Origin: an uncultured Tolumonas sp.
GTDB lineage: Bacteria; Pseudomonadota; Gammaproteobacteria; Enterobacterales; Aeromonadaceae
NCBI RefSeq assembly: GCF_963556105.2
Contig: NZ_OY829945.1
Coordinates: forward strand, 198,501-262,500
DNA: 64,000 nt
Direction of reading: 5' to 3'
The notes below the pieces were generated by a model, which saw only the letters and a program-made list of their open reading frames with translations, was not told the origin of the DNA and did no database searches. Of this stretch, positions 18,584 to 28,761 are shown one piece after another. A program made the position numbers and the translations under genes. Every line of letters starts with the position of its first letter. Positions within the stretch are counted from its first letter, which is position 1.

Positions 18584-20023
18584 ATGCTGAGAAGAACGAA
18601 GATCGTAACCACTTTAGGCCCAGCCACTGACCGAGAAGGCGTATTGGAAGCAATCCTGCTTGCCGGTGCAAATATGGTACGAATGAACTTCTCCCATGGT
18701 TCCGCAGAAGATCATATCGCGCGAGCTAAAGAGATCCGTGAGCTGGCAGACCGTCTTGGCAAATCGGTAGCCATTTTGGGTGATTTGCAAGGCCCGAAAA
18801 TCCGCGTATCAACATTCAAAGACAACAAAATAATGTTGAAAGTCGGCGATAAATTCCTGCTGGATGCGGCGTTGGGCAAAGGGGATGGCACACAGGAACA
18901 AGTTGGTATCGACTACAAAAAATTACCGGAAGATGTCGTTGCAGGCGATATTTTACTACTGGACGATGGTCGTGTTCAGTTGAGGGTTGATAACGTTGAA
19001 GGCAGTAAGATTTTCACCACTGTGACTGTTGGTGGCCCGCTGTCTAACAACAAAGGTATCAACAAAAAAGGCGGTGGTTTATCCGCGCCAGCGTTAACTG
19101 AAAAAGACAAAGAAGATATTAAGACGGCGGCACTGATGCAGGTTGATTATCTAGCCGTGTCTTTTCCACGCAATGGCGCAGATCTCAACTATGCCCGCGA
19201 GCTAGCTCGTGAAGCGGGTTGCAACGCGAAAATCGTCGCGAAAGTCGAACGCGCTGAAACGGTTGCTACAGATGAAGCGATGGAAGATATCATTCTGGCA
19301 TCCGATGTTGTTATGGTTGCTCGTGGTGATTTAGGCGTAGAAATCGGCGATACCGAGCTGATGGGGGTGCAGAAAAAACTGATCCGTACGGCCCGCAAAC
19401 TGAATCGTATTGTGATCACGGCTACGCAAATGATGGAATCGATGATCAAAGCGCCGATGCCAACCCGCGCCGAAGTCATGGACGTTGCCAATGCAGTATT
19501 GGATGGTACAGATGCTGTGATGCTGTCAGCAGAAACAGCGGCTGGTGACTTCCCTGTTGAGACGGTGACCGTAATGGCAAATGTCTGTTTAGGCGCTGAA
19601 AAACACCCAAGTGTGAATGTGTCGAATCATCGAATGACCTATACCTTCAACTCTATTGAAGAAACCATTGCGATGAGCACCATGTATGCGGCGAATCACA
19701 TGCAAGGTGTTAAAGGTATTGTAACAATGACGGAATCTGGAACCACCCCACTGTTGATGTCGCGTTTAAGTTCTGGTCTACCGATTTTTGCATTATCTCG
19801 TCATCAACAAACGTTGAACTGGTGCTCATTGTACCGAGGCGTCACGCCGGTGTTTTTTGATGCCGATGAAACACAGCCAGTTATTCTCAATTGTCTGGAT
19901 GCCATTGAGGAATTAAAGAATCGGGGATACTTCGAGTCTGGTGACTTGATATTGATGACCTATGGGGACCAGGTTGATATCGAAGGTGGCACCAATACGT
20001 GCAAGTTGTTAACGGTTAAATAA
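18584..20023 (+). CDS. pykA: Pyruvate kinase, PykA type
   Basis: This enzyme makes ATP and pyruvate from phosphoenolpyruvate in the cytoplasm. The 479-residue protein matches the PykA (type II, AMP-activated) isozyme of E. coli: [15 protein letters not shown] opening, MNFSHGS, the B domain around GDFLLLD-type strands ([13 protein letters not shown]), the catalytic lysine segment [29 protein letters not shown] and [11 protein letters not shown]. The C-domain runs to LLTVK. It lies 53 bp after pgm on the same strand with no terminator between, so read-through from the gal operon is likely. Confidence 0.95.
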   Translation: MLRRTKIVTTLGPATDREGVLEAILLAGANMVRMNFSHGSAEDHIARAKEIRELADRLGKSVAILGDLQGPKIRVSTFKDNKIMLKVGDKFLLDAALGKGDGTQEQVGIDYKKLPEDVVAGDILLLDDGRVQLRVDNVEGSKIFTTVTVGGPLSNNKGINKKGGGLSAPALTEKDKEDIKTAALMQVDYLAVSFPRNGADLNYARELAREAGCNAKIVAKVERAETVATDEAMEDIILASDVVMVARGDLGVEIGDTELMGVQKKLIRTARKLNRIVITATQMMESMIKAPMPTRAEVMDVANAVLDGTDAVMLSAETAAGDFPVETVTVMANVCLGAEKHPSVNVSNHRMTYTFNSIEETIAMSTMYAANHMQGVKGIVTMTESGTTPLLMSRLSSGLPIFALSRHQQTLNWCSLYRGVTPVFFDADETQPVILNCLDAIEELKNRGYFESGDLILMTYGDQVDIEGGTNTCKLLTVK

Positions 20024-20048
20024 TAGCGTCTTCCGCTAAATAGAATTT

Positions 20049-20083
20049 GCTGATCATATTTTCACTTCATGAATATGATCAGC
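20049..20083. terminator. 12-bp stem-loop between convergent pykA and galS-like genes
   Basis: GCTGATCATATT and AATATGATCAGC pair perfectly around an 11-nt loop, with A/T-rich flanks on both sides. The position between two converging genes and the symmetry suggest a two-way terminator. Confidence 0.75.
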
Positions 20084-20103
20084 TATTTTAAATAGCCTCA
20101 ATG

Positions 20104-21126
20104 TCACCGTGTTTCTTGTGGTGCTGAAGCTGAAGATTGACGTCTAATCAGTACTGGTCGGAACACGTGCGAGTTATTCTCTTGAGTTTCGTCTGTTACG
20201 CCACTTGCTAGTTGCATGGCCATTTGTGTTGCTTTTACCGCCATCAATGACAAGGGATAGCGCATAGTGGTGAGTTGGGGGCGACAGAAGCGGGCTACGA
20301 TCACATCATCGAATCCAACAACAGAAATATCTTCCGGCACCTTAAACCCATTATCTAACAACACGGACATGATTCCGGTTGCCATCATATCGTTATAAGC
20401 CACAACTGCGGTAAAGGGTTGTCCTCGGCCTAGAATATTTTGTATAGCTTGCTCTCCGCCTTCCTGATTTGGCTCTGCGCGTTCTACTATAAATTCATGC
20501 GGATTCAGACCATTTTTGGTCATGGCATCCCGATAGCCTTGGATGCGATCTATAGCATCTTCAATATCATATTTGGATGCAACACAAGCAATGTGTTGAT
20601 GCCCTAATTCAATGAGATGTTGCGTAATGCTAAAGCTACCGTAGTGATTATCCAGCCAGATACAACGGGATGGCAGATCCGGTAAAAAACGGTTGATAAA
20701 TACCATACTAGGCACTTTCTTCGCGTAACTAATCAGTTCTTCATCACTTAGCGCTTTACTATGAATAATTAGTGCTTCACACCGTTTACTGATTAATAAC
20801 TCAATGGTTTCGCGCTCTTGAGCAAGGTCATGTGCGCCATTTCCGATTAATAGATGCTTGTGATTTGCTCTACATTCAATCTCGATAGCCTTAACCATTT
20901 CGCCAAAAAAGGGGTCTGCAACATCATAAACCATACAGCCAATGGTATCGTTTACGCGACTAACTAAGGCTCTGGCATTGGGGTCTGGCAAGTAATTCAA
21001 TTCCTCCATTGCACGCATTACAGCTTCTTTTGTCGCATCGCCAGTTTTTGAAGAGTTATTCACTACTCTTGATACGGTAGCTATTGAAACACCTGCTAGT
21101 TTTGCGACATCTTTAATCGTTGCCAT
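20104..21126 (-). CDS. Second GalR/GalS-type repressor (LacI family)
   Basis: This 340-residue LacI-family regulator is clearly a paralog of the GalR at 11202-12215. It has the same N-terminal reader (MATIKDVAKLAGVSIATVSRV), PNARALVS hinge, DPFFGEMVKAI, IGNGAHD, SKRCEALIIHSKALSD and LTTMRYPLS near the end. The recognition helix (SIATVSRV) matches that of the first paralog (SVATVSRV) but for one residue, so the two probably bind the same operators. The sugar pocket region differs more (CIWLDNHYGSFS instead of CIALDDRYGAWL), so the inducer or its affinity may differ. It converges on pykA. E. coli likewise has GalR and GalS, but at separate loci. Confidence 0.85.
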   Translation of the reverse strand: MATIKDVAKLAGVSIATVSRVVNNSSKTGDATKEAVMRAMEELNYLPDPNARALVSRVNDTIGCMVYDVADPFFGEMVKAIEIECRANHKHLLIGNGAHDLAQERETIELLISKRCEALIIHSKALSDEELISYAKKVPSMVFINRFLPDLPSRCIWLDNHYGSFSITQHLIELGHQHIACVASKYDIEDAIDRIQGYRDAMTKNGLNPHEFIVERAEPNQEGGEQAIQNILGRGQPFTAVVAYNDMMATGIMSVLLDNGFKVPEDISVVGFDDVIVARFCRPQLTTMRYPLSLMAVKATQMAMQLASGVTDETQENNSHVFRPVLIRRQSSASAPQETR

Positions 21127-21246
21127 GATTAGTACTTCTCAGTTAGTGCGTACAGTCTTGGTACCTGTGCATTCAATATATCAGGGATGTATATTGGTTC
21201 ACTAGGAATAAACAACGATAGAGAACAGGCGTTTTACATACAAAAA

Positions 21247-21262
21247 ATGTAAGCGGTTTCAT
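21247..21262. promoter_or_regulatory. GalR-type operator before the galS-like gene
   Basis: ATGTAAGCGGTTTCAT fits the GalR consensus at all positions except the outermost base on each side. It lies about 120 bp before the start of the repressor gene and suggests self- or cross-repression. Confidence 0.65.
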
Positions 21263-21500
21263 TTGCGGGGATTCTGGGATTCTGATAGTTGTATGATCAG
21301 TACCGCACAGCGGTGCCATTCAGAAGCAGATATTACGTCTTTTAGCTAATCTGTTTACTCTAGATGTTTAATGAGTTATTTCCGAAGACTCTACATAATA
21401 TCAATCTGTATCGAAAGCCAATTGCTAGTGATGAGCAGACCATATTGAATTATCTAAGAGTTGGTTTGGTTCTCAATCATTTGCTAGGTGGATGATTTTA

Positions 21501-21660
21501 AATTAACAATGGCTGCCAGTATCAAAAAGCATGGGTGTTAGCCGAACAACTGTAATACAGCATTTAGCATATACAGCGAACTAAAACGGGCGGGGAACCA
21601 CTTATTCTGCTATTTACAGAGCATCGCTAGAGTGCAAATTTTCAGAACTGTCCGATACAG
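21501..21660 (+). pseudogene. Remnant of a MocR/GntR-type helix-turn-helix regulator
   Basis: From 21510 one frame reads LPVSKSMGVSRTTVIQ, very like the winged helix of GntR/MocR (PdxR-like) regulators. A one-base shift then gives TAFSIYSELKRAGNHL, the expected next helix. Stops close both frames within about 75 bases, and no downstream aminotransferase-like domain remains. The sequence supports a short decayed fragment. The family name is from motif recall only. Confidence 0.45.
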
Positions 21661-21730
21661 TCTATTTGTAAATAACAGAAGCCAAACATCAATGGCATAC
21701 CAGATGGCATACTGAAGAAAGGCAGAAATG

Positions 21731-21757
21731 AAAAAGCCCTGATAAATCAGGGCTTTA
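21731..21757 (-). terminator. Terminator of tRNA-Ser
   Basis: On the minus strand AAAGCCCTGAT and its partner ATCAGGGCTTT form a stem followed by a T run. It begins 12 bp past the CCA end of the tRNA gene. Confidence 0.85.
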
Positions 21758-21768
21758 TTCAAAGTGTT

Positions 21769-21859
21769 TGGCGGAGAGATAGGGATTCGAACCCTAGAAG
21801 GGCTACAAACCCTTGCCGGTTTTCAAGACCGGTGCATTTAACCACTCTGCCATCTCTCC
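21769..21859 (-). tRNA. serT: tRNA-Ser (anticodon UGA)
   Basis: The minus strand gives a 91-nt class II tRNA. Acceptor GGAGAGA pairs with TCTCTCC, with G discriminator and encoded CCA. The anticodon arm CCGGT-CTTGAAA-ACCGG has the UGA anticodon. A long variable arm (GCAAGGG...CCCTTC) and a T arm with GTTCGAATC follow. The long variable arm and the E. coli-like anticodon arm identify serine. Confidence 0.96.
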
Positions 21860-22067
21860 GTTCTTGCCGCGTATAATACGAGGATATTACTTCTACGTAA
21901 AGCCTCTCTGGTTTGATTGCGCATTCCTTGAACAATATTGGCTATTTTATCGCTGATAGTGTGATTTTTATTCACATATTCTGCGAAAAATGATCGTCAT
22001 GTTGTCATAAAGCGGTTTTATCCTGAATTTCCAATGGTTAGATGTCACCCGTTTTCAGGAGAATGTC

Positions 22068-23162
22068 ATGGCTCATTCATCAGATGCAGCAACATTATCG
22101 ACAATACCCAGTGAGCTTTCCGATCAAATAGTGGCATCGTCAGGCAGTGTATTCCGTAACAAGCGCTTTCATAACCATCAAACACCGCAACCGATGACCA
22201 TGTTGGGGTTATTGCGTTTGTGTGGGCGTTATCTGTTTGCGCGCCCTGCTACGCCGGCGCCAATCCGACCGCTGCCGATCAGCAAATTGAGCACGTCGCA
22301 GTTGTTGGCTTCTTCAAACGATACGTTATACCGGCTGGGGCACTCCACTTTGTTACTGAAGCTCAACGGTGAGTTCTGGTTAACCGATCCGGTATTTGCG
22401 AAGCGGGCATCGCCATTACAATGGATCGGCCCGAAGCGTTTTCATGAGCCACCGCTGATCCCAGAACAATTACCGGCGCTGAAAGGCATTATCATCTCGC
22501 ATAACCATTACGACCATCTGGATAAACAAAGCATCCAACTGCTGGCATCGCGTTGTGAACATTTTTATGTGCCGCTGGGCGTCGGTCGCCAATTACAGCA
22601 ATGGGGTGTCGCGGCGGATGCGATTACTGAATTGGACTGGTGGCAGTCGGTGCAAGTTGGCGATACACAGTTAGTCGCGACACCGGCGCGGCATTTTTCC
22701 GGCCGTGGTCTGTTGGACACCGATCGCTCATTGTGGTGCTCATGGGTGATCCGATCATCACAATTCAGTCTGTTTTTTAGCGGTGATACTGGTTATTTCG
22801 ACGGCTTTAAGCAAATAGGCGCGGCTTACGGGCCGTTTGATATCACCTGTATCGAAACCGGTGCTTATGATCACAGCTGGCCGGATGTGCATATGTTGCC
22901 GGAACAATCGCTGCAGGCGCATCTTGATTTAGGCGGGCGTTATATGTTGCCGATCCATAACGGTACGTTTGATTTGGCGTTACATGATTGGTTTGAGCCG
23001 TTTGAACGTATTATGAATTTAGCTGCCGCACAACAGGTGCCGTTGCTGATGCCACAAATTGGTGAGCCGGTGCAGTTACTGACGCCACCTGGTTGGTATC
23101 CTTGGTGGCGTCAGCAAGAGACCGAATTACTCAATATGATCACCGCAATGGGTGCGGAATAA
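22068..23162 (+). CDS. Metallo-beta-lactamase-fold hydrolase (NAPE-PLD/RomA-like)
   Basis: The 364-residue protein has a zinc hydrolase core: LGHSTLLLKLNGEFWLTDPVF-type opening strand near residue 88, metal-binding HNHYDHLD near 146, SGDTGYFDGF near 246, and HNGTFDLALHDW near 304, the pattern of the lactamase_B_2 branch that includes NAPE-phospholipase D and bacterial RomA/UlaG-like proteins. There is no signal peptide. About 85 residues precede the core, with a hydrophobic stretch near 45-60. The substrate is unknown. It stands alone between a tRNA and the convergent efe operon. Confidence 0.85.
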   Translation: MAHSSDAATLSTIPSELSDQIVASSGSVFRNKRFHNHQTPQPMTMLGLLRLCGRYLFARPATPAPIRPLPISKLSTSQLLASSNDTLYRLGHSTLLLKLNGEFWLTDPVFAKRASPLQWIGPKRFHEPPLIPEQLPALKGIIISHNHYDHLDKQSIQLLASRCEHFYVPLGVGRQLQQWGVAADAITELDWWQSVQVGDTQLVATPARHFSGRGLLDTDRSLWCSWVIRSSQFSLFFSGDTGYFDGFKQIGAAYGPFDITCIETGAYDHSWPDVHMLPEQSLQAHLDLGGRYMLPIHNGTFDLALHDWFEPFERIMNLAAAQQVPLLMPQIGEPVQLLTPPGWYPWWRQQETELLNMITAMGAE

Positions 23163-23179
23163 GGTCAGAACAGGGGCGG

Positions 23180-24526
23180 TTACACCGCCTCTAATAAGGA
23201 TTGCGCAAAGTAATGGCCGGGTGCCGGTACACCGGGTAGCGTGAAAAAATAACCACCACCAAACGGCTTGATGTACTCCTCCAGCGGTTCGCCATTGAGC
23301 TTCTTTTGCACAGCTATAAAACCTGCTTGCAGATCGGCCTGATAACAGACAAACAGCAGACCCATATCCAACTGACCAGAGCCGGTAATGCCCGACGAAT
23401 AGCTGTAACCGCGCCGTAAGATCAGGTTTTTTTCGGTCTCTGGTGTGCGCGGGTTGGCGAGACGGATGTGGGAATCCAGTGGAATGCGTTTTCCTTCCGG
23501 ATCAGAACCATAATCCGGGTCATCATGTTCATTGCGCTTGCCCAGCGGTGCTCCTGTGTCACGATGGCGGCCAAAAATGGCTTCCTGTTCCTGCAAAGGG
23601 GTGCGATCCCAAAATTCTACGCGGAAGCGGATCAGGCGGATCGCTTGGTAACTGCCATGTGTGGCCCAGTCGGGTTCGCGATGGGCACCGTTGACCCAGA
23701 GAATTTTATTCATCAGTGATGGCTGATGGGTATCTGGGTTGCTGGTGCCGTCTTTGAAACCGAGCAGGTTGATCGGTGTTTCCTGACCTTGTGTGGCCGC
23801 GGCATGTGCCGAGATAAAACCATCGCGGCGCCAGCGTACGCTCAGCAGATCCGGGGTGTGTTTGATAATATCGCGCAGTGCGTGTAGCACAGTTTCACTG
23901 CTGTTCGCGCAGATCTGCAGCAGCAAATCGCCATGACACCATTTGGCATCTAACGAATCGTTCGGGAATTTGGTCATCTGCTGCAGATGTTTTGGCTTGA
24001 AACCTGATAGCCCAAATCGCTCATCGAACAAGGCGTTGCCAACAGAAATGGTGATGGTCAGATTATCGGGATAAATTTGTGTCCCCATAATACCGGAATC
24101 TAAGGGTGGTAATTTGTTATCCACCTGAACCGGTTGGCCGCCTTGCATCAGAAAGATACAACGTTCGGTCAACAGTTTAAACAGCCGAGTCAGATCTGCT
24201 TTGTTGGTTGCGAGAATATCAAACGCAACCAGCATCATCGCCGCTTGCTGGGGGGTGGTGATCCCGCTTTGATACTGACCATAAAACGGTTGTTTCTGTA
24301 ACTTTGCATCATCCGGCAAAATAGCGGCTGGTTTCGGTACGGCCAGAGCAGAGCGGCTGGTGAGACCACCGAGCGCGAGTGCGCTGCCGGCAGCGCCTAA
24401 GCCCATCAGTAGTGAACGACGCGATGGCGAGGCGAGTTCCTCGCTATTATTTGTAGTTACCGGATGCGGTGCTTTCATACTTTTGCCGGTGACGGTTTGC
24501 CATAAGGCGCTAAATGGACAGCCCAT
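23180..24526 (-). CDS. efeB: EfeB deferrochelatase/Dyp-type heme peroxidase
   Basis: EfeB is the periplasmic heme peroxidase of the EfeUOB ferrous iron system. The 448-residue protein carries a twin-arginine signal ([20 protein letters not shown]) near residues 35-55, longer than usual. An internal ATG at 24478 would shorten it by 16 residues; neither start has a strong ribosome site. The Dyp motif GFKDGTSNP carries the distal aspartate. A later [15 protein letters not shown] region is near the proximal heme ligand. The ATG comes one base after the efeO stop, so translation is probably coupled. It is the last gene of the operon. A short stem-loop spans its stop codon. Confidence 0.93.
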   Translation of the reverse strand: MGCPFSALWQTVTGKSMKAPHPVTTNNSEELASPSRRSLLMGLGAAGSALALGGLTSRSALAVPKPAAILPDDAKLQKQPFYGQYQSGITTPQQAAMMLVAFDILATNKADLTRLFKLLTERCIFLMQGGQPVQVDNKLPPLDSGIMGTQIYPDNLTITISVGNALFDERFGLSGFKPKHLQQMTKFPNDSLDAKWCHGDLLLQICANSSETVLHALRDIIKHTPDLLSVRWRRDGFISAHAAATQGQETPINLLGFKDGTSNPDTHQPSLMNKILWVNGAHREPDWATHGSYQAIRLIRFRVEFWDRTPLQEQEAIFGRHRDTGAPLGKRNEHDDPDYGSDPEGKRIPLDSHIRLANPRTPETEKNLILRRGYSYSSGITGSGQLDMGLLFVCYQADLQAGFIAVQKKLNGEPLEEYIKPFGGGYFFTLPGVPAPGHYFAQSLLEAV

Positions 24527-24527
24527 G

Positions 24528-25649
24528 TTAATTTAACCCCAATGTGCCGCGCAGCTTCGCCAGATCTTCCGCCAATGCGGTGATCGGGCCTTTCAGCGCC
24601 TTGCGATCGTTATCAGTCAGTTGTTGGTAAGAGGTAAAGCCCTGTTCGGTGTGGTATTTCGCTAAAATAGTGGTGACTGTTTTCAGGTTGCCATCAATTT
24701 GGGTGAGCAGCGGGGCATCGACTTTTTCCAGTAACGGGCGCAGTAGATCAACAATTTTTTGCGCACCGTCGATATTGGCCTGAAAATCCCACAAGTCGGT
24801 ACGGCTGTAACGCTCCTCTTCGCCACTGATTTTGGTGGCCGCGACTTCTTCAATCAGCGCTGCGGCGCCACCAACCACTTTGCTTGGCGGGAAGGCAAGG
24901 GCAGAAATACGTTTTTTCAGCTCCATGGCGTCTTGTGCCAGCTTGTCGGCATACGGCGTCATGTTTTGTGTGCTGTTATCCATCCACAAGGCTTTTTCCA
25001 AACGATGATAGCCGGTAAATTTCGGGTCGTTTGTGCCTTGCTCGTAGTCATCTTCGCGAGCGTCGATCGCGGCGTCGAGATCGGAAAATAGCTCGGCAAT
25101 CGGTTCAATACGCTCATAATGTTGGCGTGCTGGCACGTACAAGGCTTTGGCTTTTTCAATGTCCCCTTTTTTCACAGCATCGGTAAATTCAGCGGTTTTC
25201 TGGGCAAACTCAGCCACTTCCATCATCACGTAAAATTTATATTCCGCGAGAGGGCCAATCAGGTCATTGGCAGTGGCTTTGACCGGAACGGCATTCTCAC
25301 CGCCCGTGACAATTAGCTTCCCGCGAGGGTTGGTGAGCAAACCACAAGCGACATCATATTCACCGGGTTGCAGATCAACCGTCATTTTTTGTATGAAGCC
25401 GGGCGCGATATTTTCACGTTCTTCAACGACTAATACACCCTTAAGGATTTCCCATTCCAGCGCGCGCATGCTGTTATTTTTAATGGTGAATTGTGTTTTT
25501 CCCGCTGGCACAGTTAACGTCATCGGGTCGCACTGTTTATCGTTAACACTGACGTTAACTTTTGTCAGATCAGCCGCGAAAGTGGCACCAGGCAGCAGTG
25601 CTGCGCCAAATAACAGCACAAGTAACGAAGGGGGAATGCGGAACAACAT
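24528..25649 (-). CDS. efeO: EfeO iron uptake protein (cupredoxin plus M75 domain)
   Basis: EfeO is a periplasmic protein thought to bind and hand iron to EfeU. The 373-residue protein has a signal peptide (ending ATFA near residue 25). A cupredoxin domain covers about 26-118 ([32 protein letters not shown]). An imelysin-like M75 domain covers about 130-373, with the HYERIEP metal motif and [17 protein letters not shown] precedes the ATG. The M75 part is strikingly similar to the separate EfeM-like protein encoded 98 bp upstream, with long identical stretches. Confidence 0.93.
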   Translation of the reverse strand: MLFRIPPSLLVLLFGAALLPGATFAADLTKVNVSVNDKQCDPMTLTVPAGKTQFTIKNNSMRALEWEILKGVLVVEERENIAPGFIQKMTVDLQPGEYDVACGLLTNPRGKLIVTGGENAVPVKATANDLIGPLAEYKFYVMMEVAEFAQKTAEFTDAVKKGDIEKAKALYVPARQHYERIEPIAELFSDLDAAIDAREDDYEQGTNDPKFTGYHRLEKALWMDNSTQNMTPYADKLAQDAMELKKRISALAFPPSKVVGGAAALIEEVAATKISGEEERYSRTDLWDFQANIDGAQKIVDLLRPLLEKVDAPLLTQIDGNLKTVTTILAKYHTEQGFTSYQQLTDNDRKALKGPITALAEDLAKLRGTLGLN

Positions 25650-25747
25650 TATTCTTCTCCAGTCACGGGCATGGAAAAGCGAAGCAATGCTTCGCTGTCG
25701 GTTTATCCCGTTTTTGTCATCAAAGGTGTTAAGCAGAATTCAACGGT

Positions 25748-26569
25748 TTAGTTCAGCCCTAACACACCACGCAATTTCGCCAGATCTTCTGCCAACGTGG
25801 TGATTGGCCCTTTCAGTGCATTACGATCCGCGTTGGTCAGTTTTTCATACGACTCGAAACCACCGGTGGTGCGGTATTTGGCTAACGTGGCGTGTACTTT
25901 TTTCAGGTTGTCATCAACTTTGCTCAGCAGCGCAGGATCTTCTTTTTCAATTAGCGGGCGCAGCAGGTCGACAATTTTCTGCGCACCATCAACGTTAGCT
26001 TGGAAATCCCACAGGTCGGTACGGCTGTAACGATCTTCTTCGCCACTGATTTTGGTGGCGGCAACTTCTTCAATTAATGCCGCCGCGCCACCCACGACTT
26101 TGCTGGGTGGAAACGCTAAGTTGTTCAGACGTTTTTCCAGTTCCTGCGTGTCTTTGTGTAATTGATCGGCATATTTTTCAACGCCTTGGGTGCTGTTATC
26201 CGCCCACAACGCTTTTTCCAATCGATGGAAACCGGTGAACGCCGGATCTTTAGCTCCCTGTTCATAATCATCCTCACGGGCATCCATTGAAGCATCGAGA
26301 TCAGAGAACAGCTCAGCGACCGGTTCAATACGTTCATAGTGTTGGCGTGCTGGGGCATACAGTTTTTTGGCGGTGGCGATATCGCCTTTTTTCACTGCAT
26401 CAGTGAACGCCTTGGTGGTAGCAACATATTGTTTTACTTCGTCCATCACATACATCTTGTATTCAGCCAGCGGGCCAATTAAATCGGTTGCTGCTGTCTT
26501 TGCGATAGTCGGTGTCGCCACGGCGGAGGCAAAAAGTGCGGCAACCAATGCGGTCTGTTTAAATCTCAT
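25748..26569 (-). CDS. efeM: EfeM-like M75 iron-binding protein lacking cupredoxin
   Basis: This 273-residue periplasmic protein has a signal peptide ([21 protein letters not shown] cleavage) followed directly by an M75/EfeM domain: [57 protein letters not shown]. It lacks the cupredoxin domain of EfeO. It matches the M75 half of the next gene at most positions and shares the same final LRG.LGLN tail, so the two arose by tandem duplication. AGGGAG lies 8 nt before the ATG. Its place directly after efeU suggests a second periplasmic iron donor. Confidence 0.9.
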   Translation of the reverse strand: MRFKQTALVAALFASAVATPTIAKTAATDLIGPLAEYKMYVMDEVKQYVATTKAFTDAVKKGDIATAKKLYAPARQHYERIEPVAELFSDLDASMDAREDDYEQGAKDPAFTGFHRLEKALWADNSTQGVEKYADQLHKDTQELEKRLNNLAFPPSKVVGGAAALIEEVAATKISGEEDRYSRTDLWDFQANVDGAQKIVDLLRPLIEKEDPALLSKVDDNLKKVHATLAKYRTTGGFESYEKLTNADRNALKGPITTLAEDLAKLRGVLGLN

Positions 26570-26591
26570 TGAATAACTCCCTGTGAGGCGA

Positions 26592-27437
26592 TTATTGAGC
26601 TGGGTTGGCAGCTGATGCAGATAGAGTGGATGGTTTGGGTTTGGTAAAAAACAAACACAGCACCGGGATCAAATAGAGCAGGTAAGCGCCCACTTCACTG
26701 ACGGAAGGTGTTTCCTGATAACCAAACAGGCTTTCCAGTAAAGTGCCGAGAAAGGTGTGCGTGGATAAGACATGACTTAAATCAAACGCGATGCTCTGGA
26801 AGTGATTCCATACCCCGGCTTCATGTAATGCGCGCACTGTGCCTGCGGCCAGACCGGCGGCGACAAACAGAATAAACAGGGCGGTCCAGCGGAAGAATTG
26901 TTGCAGTGGCAGTTTGATTCCACCCCAGTAAATCGCAATACCGGCAATCACAGCAGCAAGCAGTCCGCTTATCGCACCGATAGGCGCCTGAGCACCGACA
27001 TCTTGTTGAAAGGCGGCTAGCAGGAAAAAGACCGATTCCAAGCCTTCGCGAGCGACGGCAAAAAACACCATCAGCACTAATGCCCAACCTTGGCTTGTAC
27101 CAGAATTCAGTGCGCTATCGACAGCGTTATGCAGTTGATCTTTGATGGAATGAGACGCTTTGCGCATCCAGAACACCATCCACGTTAACACCACGACTGC
27201 TATTGCAGCCACAAGACCTTCAAGTAATTCCTGCTCTTTTTGCGGAAACTCACCCGTGGTTTCATTGATAAACCAGCCTAAGCCCAGACAGAGCAAGCAA
27301 GCAATAATGACGCCGGCCCAAACAGAACGCATCCACTGGCTACGGTTGGTGCGTTTCAGATAACTGGCAATCAAGCTGACGATCAACGCCGCTTCAAGCC
27401 CTTCACGGAACATGATCAGGAATGGGACGAAAAACAT
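26592..27437 (-). CDS. efeU: EfeU ferrous iron permease (FTR1 family)
   Basis: EfeU carries iron across the inner membrane. ATG 27437 (MFFVPFLIM) matches E. coli EfeU and has GAGG 8 nt before it; an upstream in-frame TTG at 27455 is less likely. The 281-residue protein has about seven membrane helices and the two iron-binding REGLE motifs ([10 protein letters not shown] near residue 15, [10 protein letters not shown] near 148). It is first in efeU-efeM-efeO-efeB. Two Fur-like boxes overlap the promoter region just upstream. Confidence 0.95.
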   Translation of the reverse strand: MFFVPFLIMFREGLEAALIVSLIASYLKRTNRSQWMRSVWAGVIIACLLCLGLGWFINETTGEFPQKEQELLEGLVAAIAVVVLTWMVFWMRKASHSIKDQLHNAVDSALNSGTSQGWALVLMVFFAVAREGLESVFFLLAAFQQDVGAQAPIGAISGLLAAVIAGIAIYWGGIKLPLQQFFRWTALFILFVAAGLAAGTVRALHEAGVWNHFQSIAFDLSHVLSTHTFLGTLLESLFGYQETPSVSEVGAYLLYLIPVLCLFFTKPKPSTLSASAANPAQ

Positions 27438-27449
27438 ACCGACCTCAAA

Positions 27450-27488
27450 TAACAATCATTCTCATAAGCGGGATGAGAATGATTATCG
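27450..27488. promoter_or_regulatory. Two Fur-like boxes before efeU
   Basis: Compared with the Fur 7-1-7 consensus TGATAATNATTATCA, TGAGAATGATTATCG (27474-27488) matches 13 of 15 positions and TAACAATCATTCTCA (27450-27464) matches 12 of 15, counting the N as free. They flank a short inverted repeat and lie directly before the efeU ribosome site. Iron-dependent repression of the operon is inferred. Confidence 0.8.
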
Positions 27489-27738
27489 TTAGATGTATGT
27501 CAAAGGCAAGTTTTTTTGTTCAATCTTTTCAACATTAAACCAATCGCATGGGATATTCAGTTGGGTAGCACAGGGTTTTATGGAGTAGTTTTGTCGAGAT
27601 AAAGCAGTGTTTTACTAGCGGGAAAGAGTGAAACCAGAGGATGAACATTAAGATAGGAAACAGCCCACAATGGCGCTGTTCCTATAAAATCACAGCCAGC
27701 GATACCGTTATAAAAACAGTATCTGCAGTCAAATTTGA

Positions 27739-28020
27739 TTATTTAAATTCGCACAGGTAAGCCGTGTCTACCGCGACTTTCAGCTGGAATTTGCTGTTGC
27801 CTAGTACGTTGAACTGCTGACCATCAGCAAAAGTTTGCCATTCAGTTTCACCTGGCAGCAGCACGGTCAGGGCACCACGGATCACCACCATCAGTTCTGG
27901 TGCTCCAGTACCAAATTCATATTCGCCCGGTGCCATAACACCGACAGTTGCGCGCTGGTCAGCGTTATCAAAACCGATTGATTTTACGTTACCGGAAAAA
28001 TATTCATTAACTTGCAACAT
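27739..28020 (-). CDS. ppnP: Pyrimidine/purine nucleoside phosphorylase PpnP (DUF1255)
   Basis: This 93-residue cupin-fold enzyme splits nucleosides with phosphate to base and ribose-1-phosphate. It matches E. coli PpnP (YaiE) along its length: [51 protein letters not shown] and a final AYLCEF. The length equals the family norm. It appears to be a single-gene unit. Weak inverted repeats lie downstream (27701-27723), but none is a classic terminator. Confidence 0.95.
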   Translation of the reverse strand: MLQVNEYFSGNVKSIGFDNADQRATVGVMAPGEYEFGTGAPELMVVIRGALTVLLPGETEWQTFADGQQFNVLGNSKFQLKVAVDTAYLCEFK

Positions 28021-28102
28021 GATTCAATGCTTCCTTGTAGATAAACGCAGAAAGCATAGCACATTCCAAATTTTTACTGTAACCGGTCCAAAACAAACCA
28101 TA

Positions 28103-28732
28103 TCAATTCTTACTCAACAATACCTTCAACCCCAATCCAACCATGGCAACACCAAAGACGCGGTCGATCCAGTGGCTGATAGCGAGAAAGCGGCGACGGA
28201 TGGTGGGTTGGCTGAAAAACAGCGTGATGAGGCTAAACCAGAATAGCTGCAGCAGCATGATCCAAACACCATAGACAACTAAGGTGCTGGCTGGCAGATT
28301 CGGAGAAAGTACAATCGTGAATAATGACAGAAAATAGATTGGCGCTTTAGGGTTTAGGGCATTACACAGAAAACCTTTACCGACTAGGCGATGCGCGGCA
28401 ACATCCATGATAACAGCCGGCTCATTGGTGATAACACCAGATTGAGCTTTAGCGCGAATGCCTTGATAACCTAGGTAAAGCAGGTAGCTGCCGCCAATCA
28501 ATTTAATTGCACTCATCCACATGGTGGAATGAGCAATCAGCGTGGCTAAACCAGCGGCAGAGTAAGCTATATGAATACCTAAGCCCAGAGCAATACCGAG
28601 GCTTACCCATAAACCTGCTCGACGCCCTTGTAATAAAGCTTGGCGTGAAACCAACGCGAAATCAGGGCCGGGAGATGCAGCAGCCAGGAGATGAATTACC
28701 GTTAACGTAATAAAACCGTGCCAGAATTCCAT
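28103..28732 (-). CDS. LysE/RhtB family amino acid exporter
   Basis: This 209-residue inner-membrane protein has about six hydrophobic segments and the family's opening signature SPGPDFALVSRQALLQGRRAGLWVS cut across residues 21-45. A GGSYLLYLGYQGIR segment lies near residues 80-93 and GFLCNALNPKAPIYFLSLF near 118-136. These are standard LysE/RhtB/RhtC features. The exported amino acid cannot be told. It precedes, on the same strand, a PilZ gene 29 bp away, but runs from its own start. Confidence 0.9.
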   Translation of the reverse strand: MEFWHGFITLTVIHLLAAASPGPDFALVSRQALLQGRRAGLWVSLGIALGLGIHIAYSAAGLATLIAHSTMWMSAIKLIGGSYLLYLGYQGIRAKAQSGVITNEPAVIMDVAAHRLVGKGFLCNALNPKAPIYFLSLFTIVLSPNLPASTLVVYGVWIMLLQLFWFSLITLFFSQPTIRRRFLAISHWIDRVFGVAMVGLGLKVLLSKN

Positions 28733-28761
28733 AATTTATCCTATGTTAATTTACGAGGTGT

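Larger units (their letters stand above)
21127..21768. other. 642-bp spacer between the galS-like gene and tRNA-Ser
   Basis: The left part is the promoter region of the galS-like gene, with an operator-like site at 21247-21262. The right part holds a decayed regulator remnant (about 21501-21660) and the tRNA terminator. No intact gene is seen. Confidence 0.5.

Noticed and set aside
23173-23191. Stem-loop over the efeB stop codon as operon terminator
   Set aside because: The 8-bp stem is present but no T run follows; left as a remark in the efeB entry.
27701-27723. Stem-loop downstream of ppnP as a terminator
   Set aside because: The stem has a mismatch and no T run on the right side, so I do not call it a terminator.
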